NCBI GenBank assembly: GCA_964020975.1
Contig: OZ026627.1
Coordinates: 27,922,595 to 27,986,594, forward strand
Direction: 5' to 3'
DNA from: Hermodice carunculata
Taxonomy: Eukaryota; Annelida; Polychaeta; Eunicida; Amphinomidae
DNA length: 64,000 nt
Under the pieces are notes generated by a model. That model did no database searches. It was not told where the DNA came from and worked only from the letters and a program-made list of their open reading frames with translations. Positions 23,215 through 35,191 of this stretch are shown here, piece by piece (within the stretch, counting starts at the first letter, position 1; each line of letters starts with the position of its first letter). The position numbers were made by a program, and so were the translations under genes.

Positions 23215-23830
23215 TCCAACTGTTCAGCTATCCATCTGTAGCAGAATCCTTGCCAACAAAATTTCCCCAGATTTGCAGGCCTTGGCAAACGTGAATTTGC
23301 CTCAGTTGTACCTTGACAATATTTGTTGGCCACGTCACATTCTGGTGACCTTAAACTTGTTTTCAAACTTGCAGGACCTGTGTGTGTGTGTGCGTGTGTG
23401 CGTGCGTGCGTGCGTGCGTGCGTGCGCGCCCGAGGCAGGAGGCATGCAGTCTATTGATGTGTCCCACAAACGAATACTGCTCTTGGCTTGTTCAGACTGT
23501 CAAACTGTCTGTATGTAGCACAATGGTTTGCAAAGAGAAAAATCTCCTCGACTCGCATTCTGCATCAAACTCAAATTTACCCCAATTGTACCTTGAGACT
23601 ATTTCTTGACCTGATTACGTTTTTGGTGACCTTGACCTCATTTTCAAGCACCAATGTGCAAGCAAGGGAGATCGGGTCTGTCATTGACAGTTGTTCTAGT
23701 TTTTGTCCAGACAAGTTCAACGGGTAATGTTTGAAAAAAGGCTGTGTTTGCCGGAGCGATGAGGACGGAACTTGTGTATGTGCAAGCACTGAAAAGGAGT
23801 GAAAATTGTTTGCTACATACCCATAGCTCT
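23215..23830. repeat. Two diverged units of a GACCTTGACC-type repeat, with a (GT/GC)n tract
   Basis: Units around 23230-23370 and 23520-23660 share TTGTACCTTGA and GGTGACCTTGACCTCATTTTC, and a third piece lies at 25080-25200. Between them a TGTGTG/CGTGCGTG microsatellite occupies about 23378-23428. Confidence 0.6.
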
Positions 23831-24386
23831 TCCCTGTTGGAGTCCAAGAGAAGGTGTGGAACGTTTCACATCAGATAGGATGTGTTGATTTTGTTGGGGG
23901 GGGGGGGCGGGCGCATTTCCCAGTTGAAAAAACGCAAACTTGTGCAATAGGTGCTAACTGCTCGGCTTTTTTACAGTGAAAATAAGATCTGAAGCAAATA
24001 CAGCAATGCAGTGCCACTTGTTGGTGGGGGGCCAGAGCAGGTCTACAATGGGCTACCCAGCCAGGATCATGTGTGGTCTTTTCTTTGTGTGGTTTTCATG
24101 TATTTGCTGGGCAGATCCGTGCAAAAAATTAAAATGAAAACAAAAAAGAAAACAAAAAAATTCACAGCTTCCGACCTCAATGGTGTCCCAGGTGTCTGGC
24201 TGTTTGTGGAGTCTCATCTTACCGTGTGAACATTGCCAAAGCTTGCACTGATCACGTGACCCACAGGTCTGTCCCCACAAGAGAATATGTATCAGCTTTT
24301 TTTTTATAATGCCAAGTGCGGTGGGTGGCTTTAGTTGGGAAGGCAGTAAATGCAGTAATCTCTCCCTGGATGTCTTTTTCAGTCGC
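23831..24386. other. Non-coding stretch, no gene recognised
   Basis: G-run near 23896-23907. No conserved protein. Confidence 0.4.
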
Positions 24387-24625
24387 TTGACCCTTTACTG
24401 CTTGAATTAAGACTTGAGTCAACAGATTCCTTTGGCACAAGTTGGGTGCTAAGTGTCTGGCCCAGGCCAAGGAAAGCTGTTGACCTGGGTCTTGTTATCT
24501 TGATGGGCCACATCTACAATTCTCAAATTTTTGTCCATTCCAGTTGCAAATTTGTCAAAAACATTGAAGCAGATGGTATTTGACCACCAGCCAGTTTTGG
24601 CTGGTTTGAGGGGAGAAAGGGTTAA
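24387..24625 (+). mobile_element. TTAA-MITE family A copy 5
   Basis: TTGA-CCCTTTACTGCTTGAATT on the left and GGGGAGAAAGGG-TTAA on the right. Hairpin arms are AGTCAACAGATTCCTTTGGC and GCCAAGGAAAGCTGTTGACC. The core GCAGATGGTATTTGACCACC matches other A copies. Confidence 0.85.
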
Positions 24626-25524
24626 TTAGTGATCTAGTGATCAGGTATTATGTCACATCAAAACTTTCTGTATATACCTGTCTGGGCCATGAATGTAAGA
24701 GTGAAAATTTGCCAACAGGACAATTCCCCAGTGGTGTGCATTATGCATCCAGTTCATTAACACTGGTAACTATGTTGTAATACTGCCAAGAATATGGTCC
24801 TGTGATCTTTGTCGAACTTTGGCAATGGACTATCCAGTGCCTCCATCCCAGATGGCTTCAGTTGTGTTTAGTCTGTCTGGCTGCAGGTGGTAAAGTTGCA
24901 GTGAGTGATGTCATGCATAGAAAACCGGACTCCTGAGAGTACATTGTACAATTAACTCTTGCAGTGAAAATCACAACAAAAGTCATATTGGTTGAAACTT
25001 TGATATGTGTCCAGCCGAGGGGTCCCTTGTGGTTCCAGCCATTCACCATGTGTTTGTCAACACAGTATCTCAAGACTAGCTGCCCACCTCAAGCTCAAGT
25101 TACCTCATTTATACCTTGACATCATTTCCCCGAGTTGACAACATTTTGGTGACCTTGACCTGATTCTCAGTCACAGAAGCCATGTACGTGCAAAGATGGC
25201 CCCACCAGTCAAAGCTTTGCATCATTGAAATGCCTCTAGTTTGTTTCATAAAATGAAATTTTAAAAACAAACAACAACAAAAAAACATACCTCAAAACCA
25301 TGAGTGGGGAGTAGGCAGAGCCCATGTGCACCCCCTCTCGCTGTTTTTCATATGAATGATGATGTCACATCATTAAATTCCTCACAGAAGGGTCTTTCAC
25401 TCAAGTTGTAGCATGCCTGTGGTCCTTCAAAAGGATACAATTAGCTTTGTTCAATGTCCTCCAAGCACAGTGGGCCCATGGTGTATGCAGTGAAGCTGTC
25501 TATAACATCCTAATACTGAAATGC
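24626..25524. other. Non-coding stretch with MITE and repeat scraps
   Basis: A family B end (TTAACTCTTGCAGTGAAAAT) begins at about 24954, a GACCTTGACC-type unit lies at 25080-25200, and a family B core scrap (AGAAGGGTCTTTCACTCAAG) lies near 25385. No gene seen. Confidence 0.5.
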
Positions 25525-25764
25525 TTAACCCTTTCCCCCTCAAACCGGCCAAAACCGGCTGGTGGTCAAATGTCGTCTGCTTCAGTGTTTTCAACTAATT
25601 TCAACAGTTATGAAAAACAATTTGACAGAGAAATGTACATGAGACTTATCAAGATCACATGCCTCAGGTCAACAGCTTTCCTTGGCATGGGTTGGGCACT
25701 TAGTGCCCAACCCATGCCAAGGAAAGCTGTTGACTCAGTCTTAATTCAAGGGGGAAAGGGTTAA
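25525..25764 (-). mobile_element. TTAA-MITE family A copy 6, complete, perfect hairpin
   Basis: 240 bp with intact TTAA at both ends and CCCTTTCCCCCT as perfect 12-bp terminal repeats. At 25668-25734 two 32-bp arms pair without mismatch around a 3-nt loop (TTA). It has the same length as the 9732-9971 copy and is close to it base for base, in the opposite orientation. It encodes no protein. Confidence 0.95.
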
Positions 25765-26199
25765 TCTGCAATTATTGGGAAGCTTGATCCAGCTTGGGCA
25801 TGGGGGATAACAAAACACAGTTGTCCTACACAGCCACTTGGTGCAAAGCCAGGGTTATGTCGCCGTACATTCGCTGCTGCGTTTGGTGTTCATTTTTGGT
25901 GCAGTTAGGCAAGAGAATCGGAGCAGGGTAACTGTATCTAAGGCATTGCGTGTATGTGTGTATGTGTATGTTTCTGAACTGAGAACTGGAGGAAAGAATG
26001 CCCGTGGGCCGGCCAGCTTAGAACCTGCAGCAGCACTTTGCATTGCCAGCTGGCTGCTGTAACCATATTGACACATCCGCTCTCGTGAATAGAATTCAGA
26101 ATGCTCTTGGGCAGCTTTCTTGGTGTACATGGGGCCCAGTGTGCCTGCGGTAATGAAAATTGTTCTAGGGTTGGCTGTAGTTTTCTTATTTTGGCTTGT
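25765..26199. other. Non-coding stretch, no gene recognised
   Basis: The open frame at 25855-26310 on the minus strand has no recognisable domain. Confidence 0.35.
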
Positions 26200-26362
26200 T
26201 TTGCTGATGACACAAAACCGTGAAAATAAAAAAAAAAATACATAGTGAAATAGTATTTTCACATTGTTTAGAATAGGAATTATGTCAAAAATAGATGAAA
26301 TGGAAACCACAGGGAAATGTCAAAAATATAAAAACCGTGAAAATAAAGCAATTTACTGTATG
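26200..26362. repeat. Dispersed repeat (copy 2 of 3)
   Basis: Shares ACACAAAACCGTGAAAATAA and AAAATAAAGCAATTTACTG with 10790-10972 and 51600-51737. Confidence 0.6.
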
Positions 26363-26550
26363 CTAAGGAAAGGTGCAGACTAATTATGTGCATTGTCTTA
26401 TGTGAAAAAAAAAGGAGATGACATTAATGACACTTAGCCATTTTTTATGAGAAATAATGACACGCTGATCAATCAGAATTAGGTTTCCAAGGGTGCACGT
26501 GCAATTTGTTGAATGGGCAGAGGGGATTCTCATTACACAAAAGCAATTGA

Positions 26551-26778
26551 TTGAACTCTTCAAGTGCCAAATATGGACTGAGTCAACAGCTTTTCTCTGC
26601 ATGCATTGGGCCCAAGGAAAAGCTGTTGACCTGGGGTATTCTCTCTGGAACTGTAGGCATACTGGTACTTTAATTAAAAGTCTTTTTACGAGGAATACCA
26701 GTCTGCGATCCTAATGATAATTCAGACCAGTTTGACTTGTAGATTGACTTCAGATGTGATTGGCACTGAAAGAGTTAA
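26551..26778 (+). mobile_element. TTAA-MITE family B copy 2
   Basis: TTGA-CTCTTCAAGTGCCAA on the left and TTGGCACTGAAAGAG-TTAA on the right. Hairpin arms are GTCAACAGCTTTTCTCTGC and AAGGAAAAGCTGTTGACC. It is the reverse orientation of copy 1. Confidence 0.88.
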
Positions 26779-26811
26779 TTATTTTGTCACTGACCTGCTT
26801 AAATTACAGCA

Positions 26812-27090
26812 CAGTGGTGCACCTCTTACAAGGACACCCCAGGTGCAGCAAGAAATATGACATTATGCATGTCATGAGAGGGTGGCCTTTTGGAGAGGGG
26901 GCGTTACAAGAAGGGGATCACCATTGTCCCTCTCTTGAGAGACCACCCTCGGCCCACATGAAAAGTGGTCTTTTACGACAGGTAGTTTTTATTAGACATT
27001 AAATAGTATTGAAAATTGGATTTTGGGTTTTACAGAGTGGTCTCTGAAGAGGGTGGTCTCATTGGAGAGGTCTCTTAAGACAGATACCGT
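26812..27090. mobile_element. Pogo/Tigger-like element, degraded
   Basis: Starts CAGTGGTGCACCTCTTAC and ends near GGTCTCTTAAGACAGATACC. GAGAGACCACC and GTGGTCTCTGAAGAG strings inside match the 27697-27875 element. The exact right end is uncertain. Confidence 0.5.
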
Positions 27091-27696
27091 GCATATGCAG
27101 CGCATGTCATTAGTGTCATCGGAGGTCCCCCTTTGATTGTAACCTGTCATTTGTGGCCATCCACTGAAAAATCCTGAGGTGTTCTCTGAGCCTCTCTGTG
27201 CTCTCTTCAGTTTTTACTATTCACTCCAGTTACAGGTAAATGGATAATTTGTGAATGCCAAGATGCATTTGGCTCAAATTTGGCACAAAGGGTTTATCAT
27301 AGGGCGAAAGTGAAGTGCCCCAGGTTTATAGGCCACTGACCTGACTGGGACCTGATAGTGTCCGCTGAGGCACTGCATACATGGACACTTGCTGTCCTTT
27401 TTCCGAGTCCAGAGAAGGAAATTTTTCGAAGTTGAGTGGACACGTGAAAAATATATCCCGAAACTTTTTTTTGAATCACATTTTGAATGGTCTTTATTGA
27501 GCATAACTGGAATGAAATAACATAGAATACAAAACAAAATAAAATGAATAGGCTAAAGTTGTGACCTAGGTCGAGCCTAACTGGAATAAAGAAATGGCTA
27601 GATAGAGTGTTATAAGTGGAAGAAAGGGACAGACTGGGCAACCTCATGGGTGATTCTAAATGTAGGCACAGTGTGTTGTGTTCAGAATTACATCTA
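27091..27696. other. Non-coding stretch, no gene recognised
   Basis: No conserved protein or repeat recognised. Confidence 0.35.
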
Positions 27697-27875
27697 CAGT
27701 GGTACCTCTTTTGAGAGACCGCCCCTATGGCAGGTCAAAATGTGGTCTCTCAAAACAGGTGGTCTTTCATTATAGGTACAACAACATGGAAAAGATAGCG
27801 CAGTGTTCTGAGAGAGCGGTCTTAAAAAGATATGCAGTCTCTCATTAGAGGGGTCTGTCAAGAGAGGTACCACTG
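27697..27875. mobile_element. Pogo/Tigger-like MITE with TA duplication, complete
   Basis: CAGTGGTACCTCTTTTGAGA pairs with TCAAGAGAGGTACCACTG; about 22 of 24 bases pair. TA sits directly outside both ends (27695-27696, 27876-27877). Internal GTGGTCTCTCAAAACAGGTG is shared with the degraded copies at 33 kb, 44.8 kb and 61.4 kb. Confidence 0.85.
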
Positions 27876-27877
27876 TA

Positions 27878-28567
27878 TCTGTGTCAATGAAAAGATTTGT
27901 GTAGAGGGCTATTTCTCACCACGATTTGAGAGCTGGACCACTGTGACTGGCACTCAACACTGATTAAGGACTGGCACTGGTACATATACCCATGTGCACC
28001 AGTAAGACGGAGAATAGATGGGTTGGTGGTGTTCAGTAATATATTTCCCCCTGCTGTGCGATCCCTCTCAAACCCATTTCATTTGATCTTTAATAGTAAA
28101 GAAAAAAAACGCATTGCATATCCATGCATGTGCACACTGATTACAAGTAGAGGATTTGTGCTGTGACCTCTGAAGTGGCAGAGGTCAAAGATCTGAAGGA
28201 CCCGCTGTGTCGTTGACTCTCTGTGATGATCACCGTTGAGGACAAAACGCAGCCTGCCTTGCTTGCCATGGAGTGCCCAGTAGACCTGCCCTGTCGCCGT
28301 GTGCGGTCTGGGCTACCTGGAATGGAGCGTCCTGTAAGCTGATCCTTTCTGAAGATGTCATGATATTTCTCATTTTTACGTCATCATCAGTTATTCATGG
28401 TGTCAGTTGATCTATAAATTTGCCAAAGATATGTCCATTGTGCATTATGTAGCTGTCCCCTGTACCATAAGCCTAGATTATTGGACTGCCTCACTTATAT
28501 ATTAAGATTTAAGCCATATGAGGAAGCTCAGAATGGGAGGGTGGTATATATATCCCCCACCCCCCTT
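27878..28567. other. Non-coding stretch with a GC-richer patch
   Basis: 28150-28345 is GC-richer than its surroundings, with an open Ser/Thr-rich frame on the minus strand. No start, domain or convincing splice pair was found. Confidence 0.3.
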
Positions 28568-28792
28568 TAGCTAATTTTAAGATTGATTCAACACCTTTCC
28601 TGGGCATGGGTTGGTTGCCGAGTGCCCACCCATGTCAAGGCAAGGTATTGACCTGGGGCATGTTATTCTGACAGATCATGTGCAATTCTTGTTCAAGTTG
28701 TTTTTCATTACTGCTAAAAGCAGTCTAAAACCACTGAAGTAGACGACATTTGATCACCATCTGGTTTTGGCCAGTTTTAAGGGAAGAAATGG
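28568..28792 (+). mobile_element. TTAA-MITE family A copy 7, worn
   Basis: Hairpin arms AACACCTTTCCTGGGCATGG and CCATGTCAAGGCAAGGTATT and core GTAGACGACATTTGATCACC match family A. The ends are blurred. Confidence 0.7.
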
Positions 28793-29299
28793 CCAAGAAG
28801 ACACGAGGATTTAAGCTGAGACTTTCAGATGTATTTTCTTTGGAACTCAGCGTGTGATTGTATATGAACAATGCTGATGTCAAGCACAAGGTCTTGACCT
28901 TAGAATGGTCGTATTATTGGATTGAATCAATAGCTTTCCTTGGTAGACCCTGGGAACTGAGCACCTGACATACACCAAGAAAAGCAGCCAACTATTGGTA
29001 GGATACCGTGGTAAAAATCTTCTCTGAGGTTTTTATTGAAAATGTTTAGAAAAAAGACAGTATGTAATAAAATAAGTGAAGCATAAGACCTGTGGAATTA
29101 CTAACTGCTGTCAACTTGTCAGACCGGAGGGAAAAGGTCAAACATGTTTGTTAGCTGCACAATAGCTTTACTTTGATTTTGACTCACTGCCCAGCTTTCA
29201 TAGATTGGACACAGACATACACTGAGGCCTAATATCTTGTGACGTGTACGGGACATTTTGATTATACCTTGAAATAATTGCTTAACTATTTATATGTTG
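28793..29299. other. Non-coding stretch with a MITE hairpin scrap
   Basis: At about 28920-29000 a worn hairpin (TCAATAGCTTTCCTTGG) survives. Nothing else recognised. Confidence 0.4.
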
Positions 29300-29540
29300 G
29301 TAAAGATTACATCAAATAACTCATGAAGTGATTAATTAGGGTTTCAGATAACTTCATGAAGTTACTAATTAGGGTCTCATATAAGTCTGTAATTATTAAT
29401 TAAGGTCTCAATAACTCTGTGAAGTTATTAATTAGGGTCTCAATAACTCTGTGAAGTTATTAATTAGGGTCTCAAATAACTGTGAAGTTATTAAATAGGA
29501 TCTCAATAACTTGATAACAATATTAATTAGGGTCTGTGTT
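29300..29540. repeat. 32-bp minisatellite
   Basis: About 6-7 units containing GTTATTAATTAGGGTCTC and AATAACTCTGTGAA, with two units identical near 29400-29470. Confidence 0.88.
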
Positions 29541-30233
29541 GCGTCCAGGATTGTGTTTCAATTGAGTGACCTTGACTCCAAATCGCAAGGTCACAGAGGC
29601 ATTTTGGTCGGCCTGGCCCATTGCCTTTGCTGATGGTATAAGAGTAGACATGCAATTGATAGAATGAAGAATAACTGTCAGCTTTATATGATACTACTCC
29701 CAGATAAACATTAATTGTGGTTCTTAGAATCATGGGCAGATAGGAAATAAATTACCCTGCTGTCTTCATCAATATATGCTGGAAGCTGTGCACATAAAAT
29801 GCTTTCATTCTCAGCTGAGAGACTATTAATATCCCCAAAACATCTGTGGTATATTGCACATGAAATACTGCAAGTCTGGCAGCAGATCCAGGGAAACTAT
29901 TAATGCCTGAAATTACCCATGGTGTTTGTCATGTCCTCGGGGATAGATGAAAGTCAGCTGTTACGGGGCTGCCTTCAATGACAGTAAGATTTCCGATCTT
30001 CTTATAAAGAATAAAAGGAAAGTCAAATGTCAATTACATTTATGTCAGCTATAGAGCAGGCTACGAGCCTAAGTGCTCGGGGTTCGTGGTAGTGCATTTC
30101 TACGACTACCATTCCTGGAGGTCCTGAATTGCTTCGGAGATCGCCAGGCTTTGTGTGAAATGTTGTCTGACTGCTCAACATGCATGCATGATGTTCTCCC
30201 AAGTCGAAAGGCAGACATGATCACTGTTCCAGT
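29541..30233. other. Non-coding stretch, no gene recognised
   Basis: Nothing recognised. Confidence 0.35.
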
Positions 30234-30432
30234 CACAATAAGACTTGAGTCAACAGCTTGCCTTAGAGACCCCCAGGAAAGCTATTGATCTAGCACTCCC
30301 TATCACGACAGGCCTTACATATAATTCTCATGAAAACTGAGTTTGATAAGTGAGAAATGTAAGTGAACACATTGAAGCAGACGACTGTTACATGTGTGTG
30401 CTTTCGGGTGATTCGGGCAGGAAAAGAGTTTG
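30234..30432 (+). mobile_element. TTAA-MITE relative, worn
   Basis: GACTTGAGTCAACAGCTTGCC, CAGGAAAGCTATTGATC and TTGAAGCAGACGACTG match the family A plan. It ends GATTCGGGCAGGAAAAGAG rather than in the A inverted repeat, so it may be a further subfamily with the 31135 copy. Confidence 0.6.
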
Positions 30433-31134
30433 GGTGTTGTAAATACATGTAGGTTACTCAACAAGAACAGATTTATATCGAAACCCAATCAAAGTTGTTG
30501 AAAGAATCGTGACCTATTCATTGCCCGAATTTGCATATATAGTGATAGGTGTGACCAAAGACAGTCATAGTTTGATGCATATTTATCTTGCAAATACGTG
30601 GAGCGCTGATGCTCAAACTGAAGGATTGTCGGTTAACCCAAGACCAAAAAAAAAAAAAAATTGGATGCAGTGGGTGTTAGCGATATGTGCCCTCAGTGGC
30701 TGCCTGCAGGCTGCCTTGTGAACATTTATTCCTGCACTTGAGTTATTCATATTTTTTTTTTTAGCTGAGGTAGTCTGAGGAAAGTTATCCGAGGTGTTGT
30801 TATGGGTGCTCTATAGGTCTGTAGCTTCCCAGACAGCACATGTTGTGGTAGGGTATGTGGCAGATGGAAAGCTCTGTAGGCATGACCCCATAGTCTCGGT
30901 TGTGTGTACCACAGGTCACCGTCCATATATAGTTTTACTCTTGTTCCTTTTCTAGAAATTCCAGCAAAATTTGTGTTTGGTTTGAAGTGTGAAAAACTGT
31001 TCTTTGTGTTCATCATTGACTGGGTAATGTCATGTTTATGTACAGTAGCACACATTCAGACCACATCATACCAGACTTGCAGTAACAGTCAATTTTCTTC
31101 TCAACATAAGTGAATATACTAAGTTTTAGAATCA
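30433..31134. other. Non-coding stretch, no gene recognised
   Basis: An A-run lies at about 30648-30660. No protein or repeat recognised. Confidence 0.35.
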
Positions 31135-31366
31135 ACCCTGTCCTGTTCAGAGTATGACTGAGTCAATAGCTTTCCTGGGCACAGTTTGGGTGCATTGCAC
31201 CAAAGCTGCGCCAAGGAGAGCTGTTGACCTATATTGTACCATCATGAATGGTCTTACAAATCTCCGCAAAAATGTTTTCTAGTAACGAGAAATTCAAATA
31301 AAAGCATTAAGGCAAATAACAATAATGTCCAGGCACTCTTGGGCGATTTGAGCGAGAAAAGGTTAA
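31135..31366 (+). mobile_element. TTAA-MITE relative (GAGAAAAGG-TTAA end)
   Basis: ACTGAGTCAATAGCTTTCC and AGGAGAGCTGTTGACC are the hairpin arms. The right end GATTTGAGCGAGAAAAGG is followed by TTAA at 31363-31366. A further scrap follows at about 31465-31540. Confidence 0.65.
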
Positions 31367-32011
31367 GACCACCATGAAAGAAGCCTTTTTATATGTGTAA
31401 CTAGATGCGGTCTTGTGACCAGGATTCCACGATATGCAGGTAAACATTATTTTCCTGATATTTTAGAGACTTGAGTAAACAACTTACTTTCACCTACTCT
31501 GGCTGCCTCCAGTGTACCAGGAAAATTTGTTGACTGTATGTCTGCTTATAATCCTTCTTAGTGCAACAGACTGGAAAATTTGGAAATTTTCAGCTGATCA
31601 GCTTATTTCAGTGATTTATGTCCAATTAAACTAGTGCATTACTTTCTTGTATTTCTGAACGTTACAGTTTCCCAGCTCATCTCAGTGGGGTTCATGGGGA
31701 ATTGCTCTCGTGTCTCGAATGCCGGAGAACCAGCAGACAACCTTTGACATCAAACGCATATTCCTAAGTTTTAATAGGGAAAAGTTGCATGCCATTACAC
31801 CAGTACTGGGTCCTTCAGGGTTCAATTACAATTGAGAAGAGGTGGTGCTGAAATGTGGGCCTTAACTCCCAGTTTCAAAGTGAGGCTGCTCCTTGTTAAC
31901 ACCTAGGGGAAATTATGGCCAGTCAGCTTGAAGATCTGTTCCTGTCTTTCAGGTTTGGGTTAAACTGGTGGTGATGACGTGTATTTCTTGCTGGCTTCAC
32001 GTTGAGTTTTT
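31367..32011. other. Non-coding stretch, no gene recognised
   Basis: Apart from the MITE scrap at about 31465-31540 nothing is recognised. Confidence 0.35.
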
Positions 32012-32945
32012 AGCTCTGCTGACCAAAGGTCACAGAGCTTATGGGATCACTCACGTCTATACATCCTTCCATTCCTCCATTCGTCTGTCCGGAAACTTTT
32101 TACTTGTGACTGCGATATAGTCCACAGTTTTTGAGATACATGTATCCCCATATAATTTTCAGGACTTGTCAAGTGTATGAAAATCCAGGTTAAGTTCCAT
32201 ATTGGTGACACCACCTGTAGTAGTGTGTAATATATGGGTCAAAATGTGAAAATCTTGTGAGCACTCTAGCGTCCTTAATGTTTGATAGATCATCATGAAA
32301 TTTAGTGGGATTGTGCAGAAGGTCAAAGTCTGAGTTGCTTTTGATACTAGTGGCACCACCTATAATTTGATGGAAATTATGAGCCAAATGTGTTTTAAGA
32401 TATAAAATTCAATAATTTAAAAAATAATTGAATAAGACCTGCCAAATTTATAAGATATGTGTAGCTTATGCCCAATGCTTATGTGTTATACATGTATAAG
32501 ATCAGTGACCTTGACCTATTTTTTGTAAGGTCACCAGTCCTGTTAAGTTGGATGAGGTGATTTTGCAATGGTAGGGTGTAGTTTGGACATCAATGGCAAA
32601 GGGAATTAAGCCTCCAAATGAAAATTGCACTTGAGTACACTGTATATGAAACTCTACTTGGTGACCTAGTTTTGGGGTCACCATGACCTGAAGATTCGGT
32701 AACTTTGACATATTTTTCAAGGTCATTAAGCACTTGAAAAAACTTTTAATTCAATTTCTTGATAAAGAATAAGGCAAGTGATGCCATATGTACCACAGAT
32801 GTGTATCATGTGGAAGTGTGGTATTGCATAATATGGCTAAGCTTGATTAATTTTTCAAGGTCATGGATTGAATTCCCTTCAGAAAAATTTTTTTTTTTTT
32901 AGTGATATGGGTCAGCAAAGCATTAGGCCCATGGGCCTCCTGTTC
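32012..32945. mobile_element. Non-autonomous element, AGCTCTGCTGACC family, copy 1
   Basis: The left end folds as AGCTCTGCTGACC / GGTCACAGAGCT. The right end reads GGGTCAGCAAAGC followed by GGCCCATGGGCCTCCTG. TGCTGACC and GGTCAGCA form the inverted pair. The inside has CCATTCGTCTGTCCGG and GTGACCTTGACC strings, and long stretches are shared with 45836-47225 (for example GGCACCACCTATAATTTGA). No protein is encoded. Confidence 0.7.
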
Positions 32946-33297
32946 AAGGATTGGACTGCAGATCGCTGTGAGGTTTTATTTTTGAGACCGACCTTTTTGC
33001 TTGTGTGACAAATGGCTGCTTGCTAGTAGATGGCTGTGACAGCTCCTAACACCATATCTTGCCTTGGGAGGTCATCAGGGGCAGGCTTCCTATGCAGCCA
33101 ATGCCGATGACCACAGCTAGGCAGACCCCAAGACCTTCAGGTCTGGTGTTCAGATCAGCAGATCCCAACTGTGCCCAATCAGCCACTGAAGGATGGGTTG
33201 TCACATCCAGTGGCCAGTCAGACTTCCTCAAAATACTATTCTGTGAAGAGTCTGGTACCCTTCAGCACAGCTTTTTTGCCGGGCCTATGCAGAGTGA
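32946..33297. other. Non-coding stretch, GC-richer, no gene assigned
   Basis: Overlapping open frames on both strands (33046-33231 minus, 33059-33370 plus). The minus frame would hold a hydrophobic GLGVCLAVVIGIGCIGSL segment, but no splice pair or known domain supports it. Confidence 0.3.
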
Positions 33298-33478
33298 TAG
33301 TGAAACCTGTCTTAATAGGACACCCTGGGGATGTACAAGTTGTGACCTATCAAGACAGATGGTCTTTTAAAACAGGTATATTTAAATAAGGTGAAAGGTG
33401 TCCAGAAAAGTATCTGTGAGTGGTCTTTCATTACAGGTGGTCTCAAGTCAAAGTTATCTGTCAAGATGGGCCATTTAA
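33298..33478. mobile_element. Pogo/Tigger-like fragment
   Basis: AGTGAAACCTGTCTTAATAGGAC, GGTCTTTTAAAACAGGT and GGTCTTTCATTACAGGTGGTC match the TA-flanked families. Confidence 0.5.
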
Positions 33479-33536
33479 CACCTTTTGAAATTGCCTTGTG
33501 AAATTCTTGTGGGATTGATTCGATTACCTTCCTGTT

Positions 33537-33711
33537 CAGTGTTTCCATTAAGATTTTTTTCAGAGGGTCCCAACCTGAAAGAGAATCAAATTTTTAGCTA
33601 TATTTTGCAACAATTAACAAAGAAAATATAGGAAGGTGGGAACCTTTGAATTTTGCTGAGGGGTATTTCATGTTTTGAAAGGGTAATATACCCCCATTAA
33701 CGGAAACCCTG
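33537..33711. mobile_element. hAT-like MITE copy 2
   Basis: CAGTGTTTCCATTAA and TTAACGGAAACCCTG are inverted ends. The flanks share CTGTT. It is reverse-oriented relative to 6035-6218, with GGGTAATATACCCCC conserved. Confidence 0.65.
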
Positions 33712-34533
33712 CTGTTAAGTTTGACCAGAAAAACGGGCCGTCTGAATAAGAGCTGGTTCTCAGCAGGTTTTCGAAGGGCCCAGTGTAAAGGGGAGGCATG
33801 CCTTGTTCTTGGTCCCAAGAGTCAATAAGGAACCTGCTATCCTGGTGGTAGTATTTCAAGGCTCTCAAACTCATAAATTTGTGTGTTGCATGATGGCAAG
33901 TTTTGGGAATTGAGCATAACTTAGGGGTGATGGGCATACAGTGATGATGCCCAAGTGTTCCAGGGGCATTACTTGTGTATCCACATTTGTACAGTCATTT
34001 TGGCTGGTGAGTGAAAATCTTAATTTTGAACCCCGAAAAGAACCATGGTTGTCTCATTGTGTGTGTGATTTTTTTTATATTTCATTTTCATTTGAAGGTC
34101 TTCTGTCCCTGTATTGGGTTCTCATTCCAAAAAAGGACCATTCCATATTTTCTTGGGGAGTTGATATCAGAGGCATTGTTGTTTCATGATGGAGAGATAG
34201 GCTCATCACATAGTTCTGCCTTATGGCCTGACTATAGCCCCATCTACCTTAATCTCTACAGCCTCATATGGTACTGTATGTATAGCTAGAGGAGAGATTT
34301 CAGGTGCTTTGGTGAAGGCCCCCTGTGACTTCCATAATGGCAAGCACAGCCTGGGACGTCCCAGTCTGACCAGGTCAGACAGTAATACCGGACACTGGTA
34401 GTTCCAGCATGTTCAGGTGGACTAAATACAACAGATCCTACTAGAAAGACACCCTAGGAGTGTCTACCATACAGGCCTCCTGTGTTGTCCCAAATCAACA
34501 TTTCAAGAAAAAACAGCTGCCGGAAGCTGGGGA
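33712..34533. other. Non-coding stretch, no gene recognised
   Basis: Nothing recognised. Confidence 0.35.
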
Positions 34534-34680
34534 GGAAATGTGGGTATTTACACGTCATCCTGTTCAGCAGTTCTGAAGGGAAGGGGTATTTATACAGCAT
34601 CCTGTTCAGCAGCTGTACAAAAGGGAAGGGGTATTTACACGCCATCCTGTTCAGCAGTTCTAAAGGGAAGGTCCTTGAGA
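34534..34680. repeat. Minisatellite, about 2.7 units of 50-55 bp
   Basis: GGTATTTACACG(T/C)CATCCTGTTCAGCAG recurs three times, followed by AAGGGAAGG. Confidence 0.85.
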
Positions 34681-35191
34681 AGGTGCGTAGGAGTTTGTTG
34701 CTGTACCCTTGTAGATTTACTTGACCATGGTGAATTAGGAGTGTGCCATCTCGGTATTAAAGATGGCCAGTCCCTGTCCACCAAATTGGTGCAACTGGTC
34801 TGACTTAGCATATCGTAGTCTACTTCTGTTGTGTCCATAGATTATGAGTTTCATATCCAGATGCCTATCACAAAGCATATGGCAGATAACAGATGTCCAG
34901 AACCAACAGTAAGAGTTGATGGAGAGAAAAATTGTGTTGGTTCTTCAAGATAAAAAGATAGTAGTTAGGGTATCGTCTCTGAGTAGAGAGACAATTCTTG
35001 CACTGTAAGGATTGTCCAAATTCTACTTAGTTTTGTACGGTGTATACTGGATGTGCTCGTTCGGTGCTACCAGCACACAGGGCAGGTTCTGCCAGAAGAT
35101 CAGGAGCATTCTCGGGCTATTCCAGCAGATGGATATTCTGGGGCAGCTGATTGTTGGTTTTGTCAGGCTCAGGAAAGAAACTGCAATTTTG
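34681..35191. other. Non-coding stretch, no gene recognised
   Basis: Nothing recognised. Confidence 0.35.

Noticed and set aside
28146-28345. GC-rich Ser/Thr-rich minus-strand open frame as an exon
   Set aside because: An acceptor-like CTTACAG precedes it, but no donor, start or recognisable protein was found.
33046-33231. Minus-strand frame with a hydrophobic segment as a membrane protein
   Set aside because: Short, overlapped by an equally open plus-strand frame and without splice or homology support.
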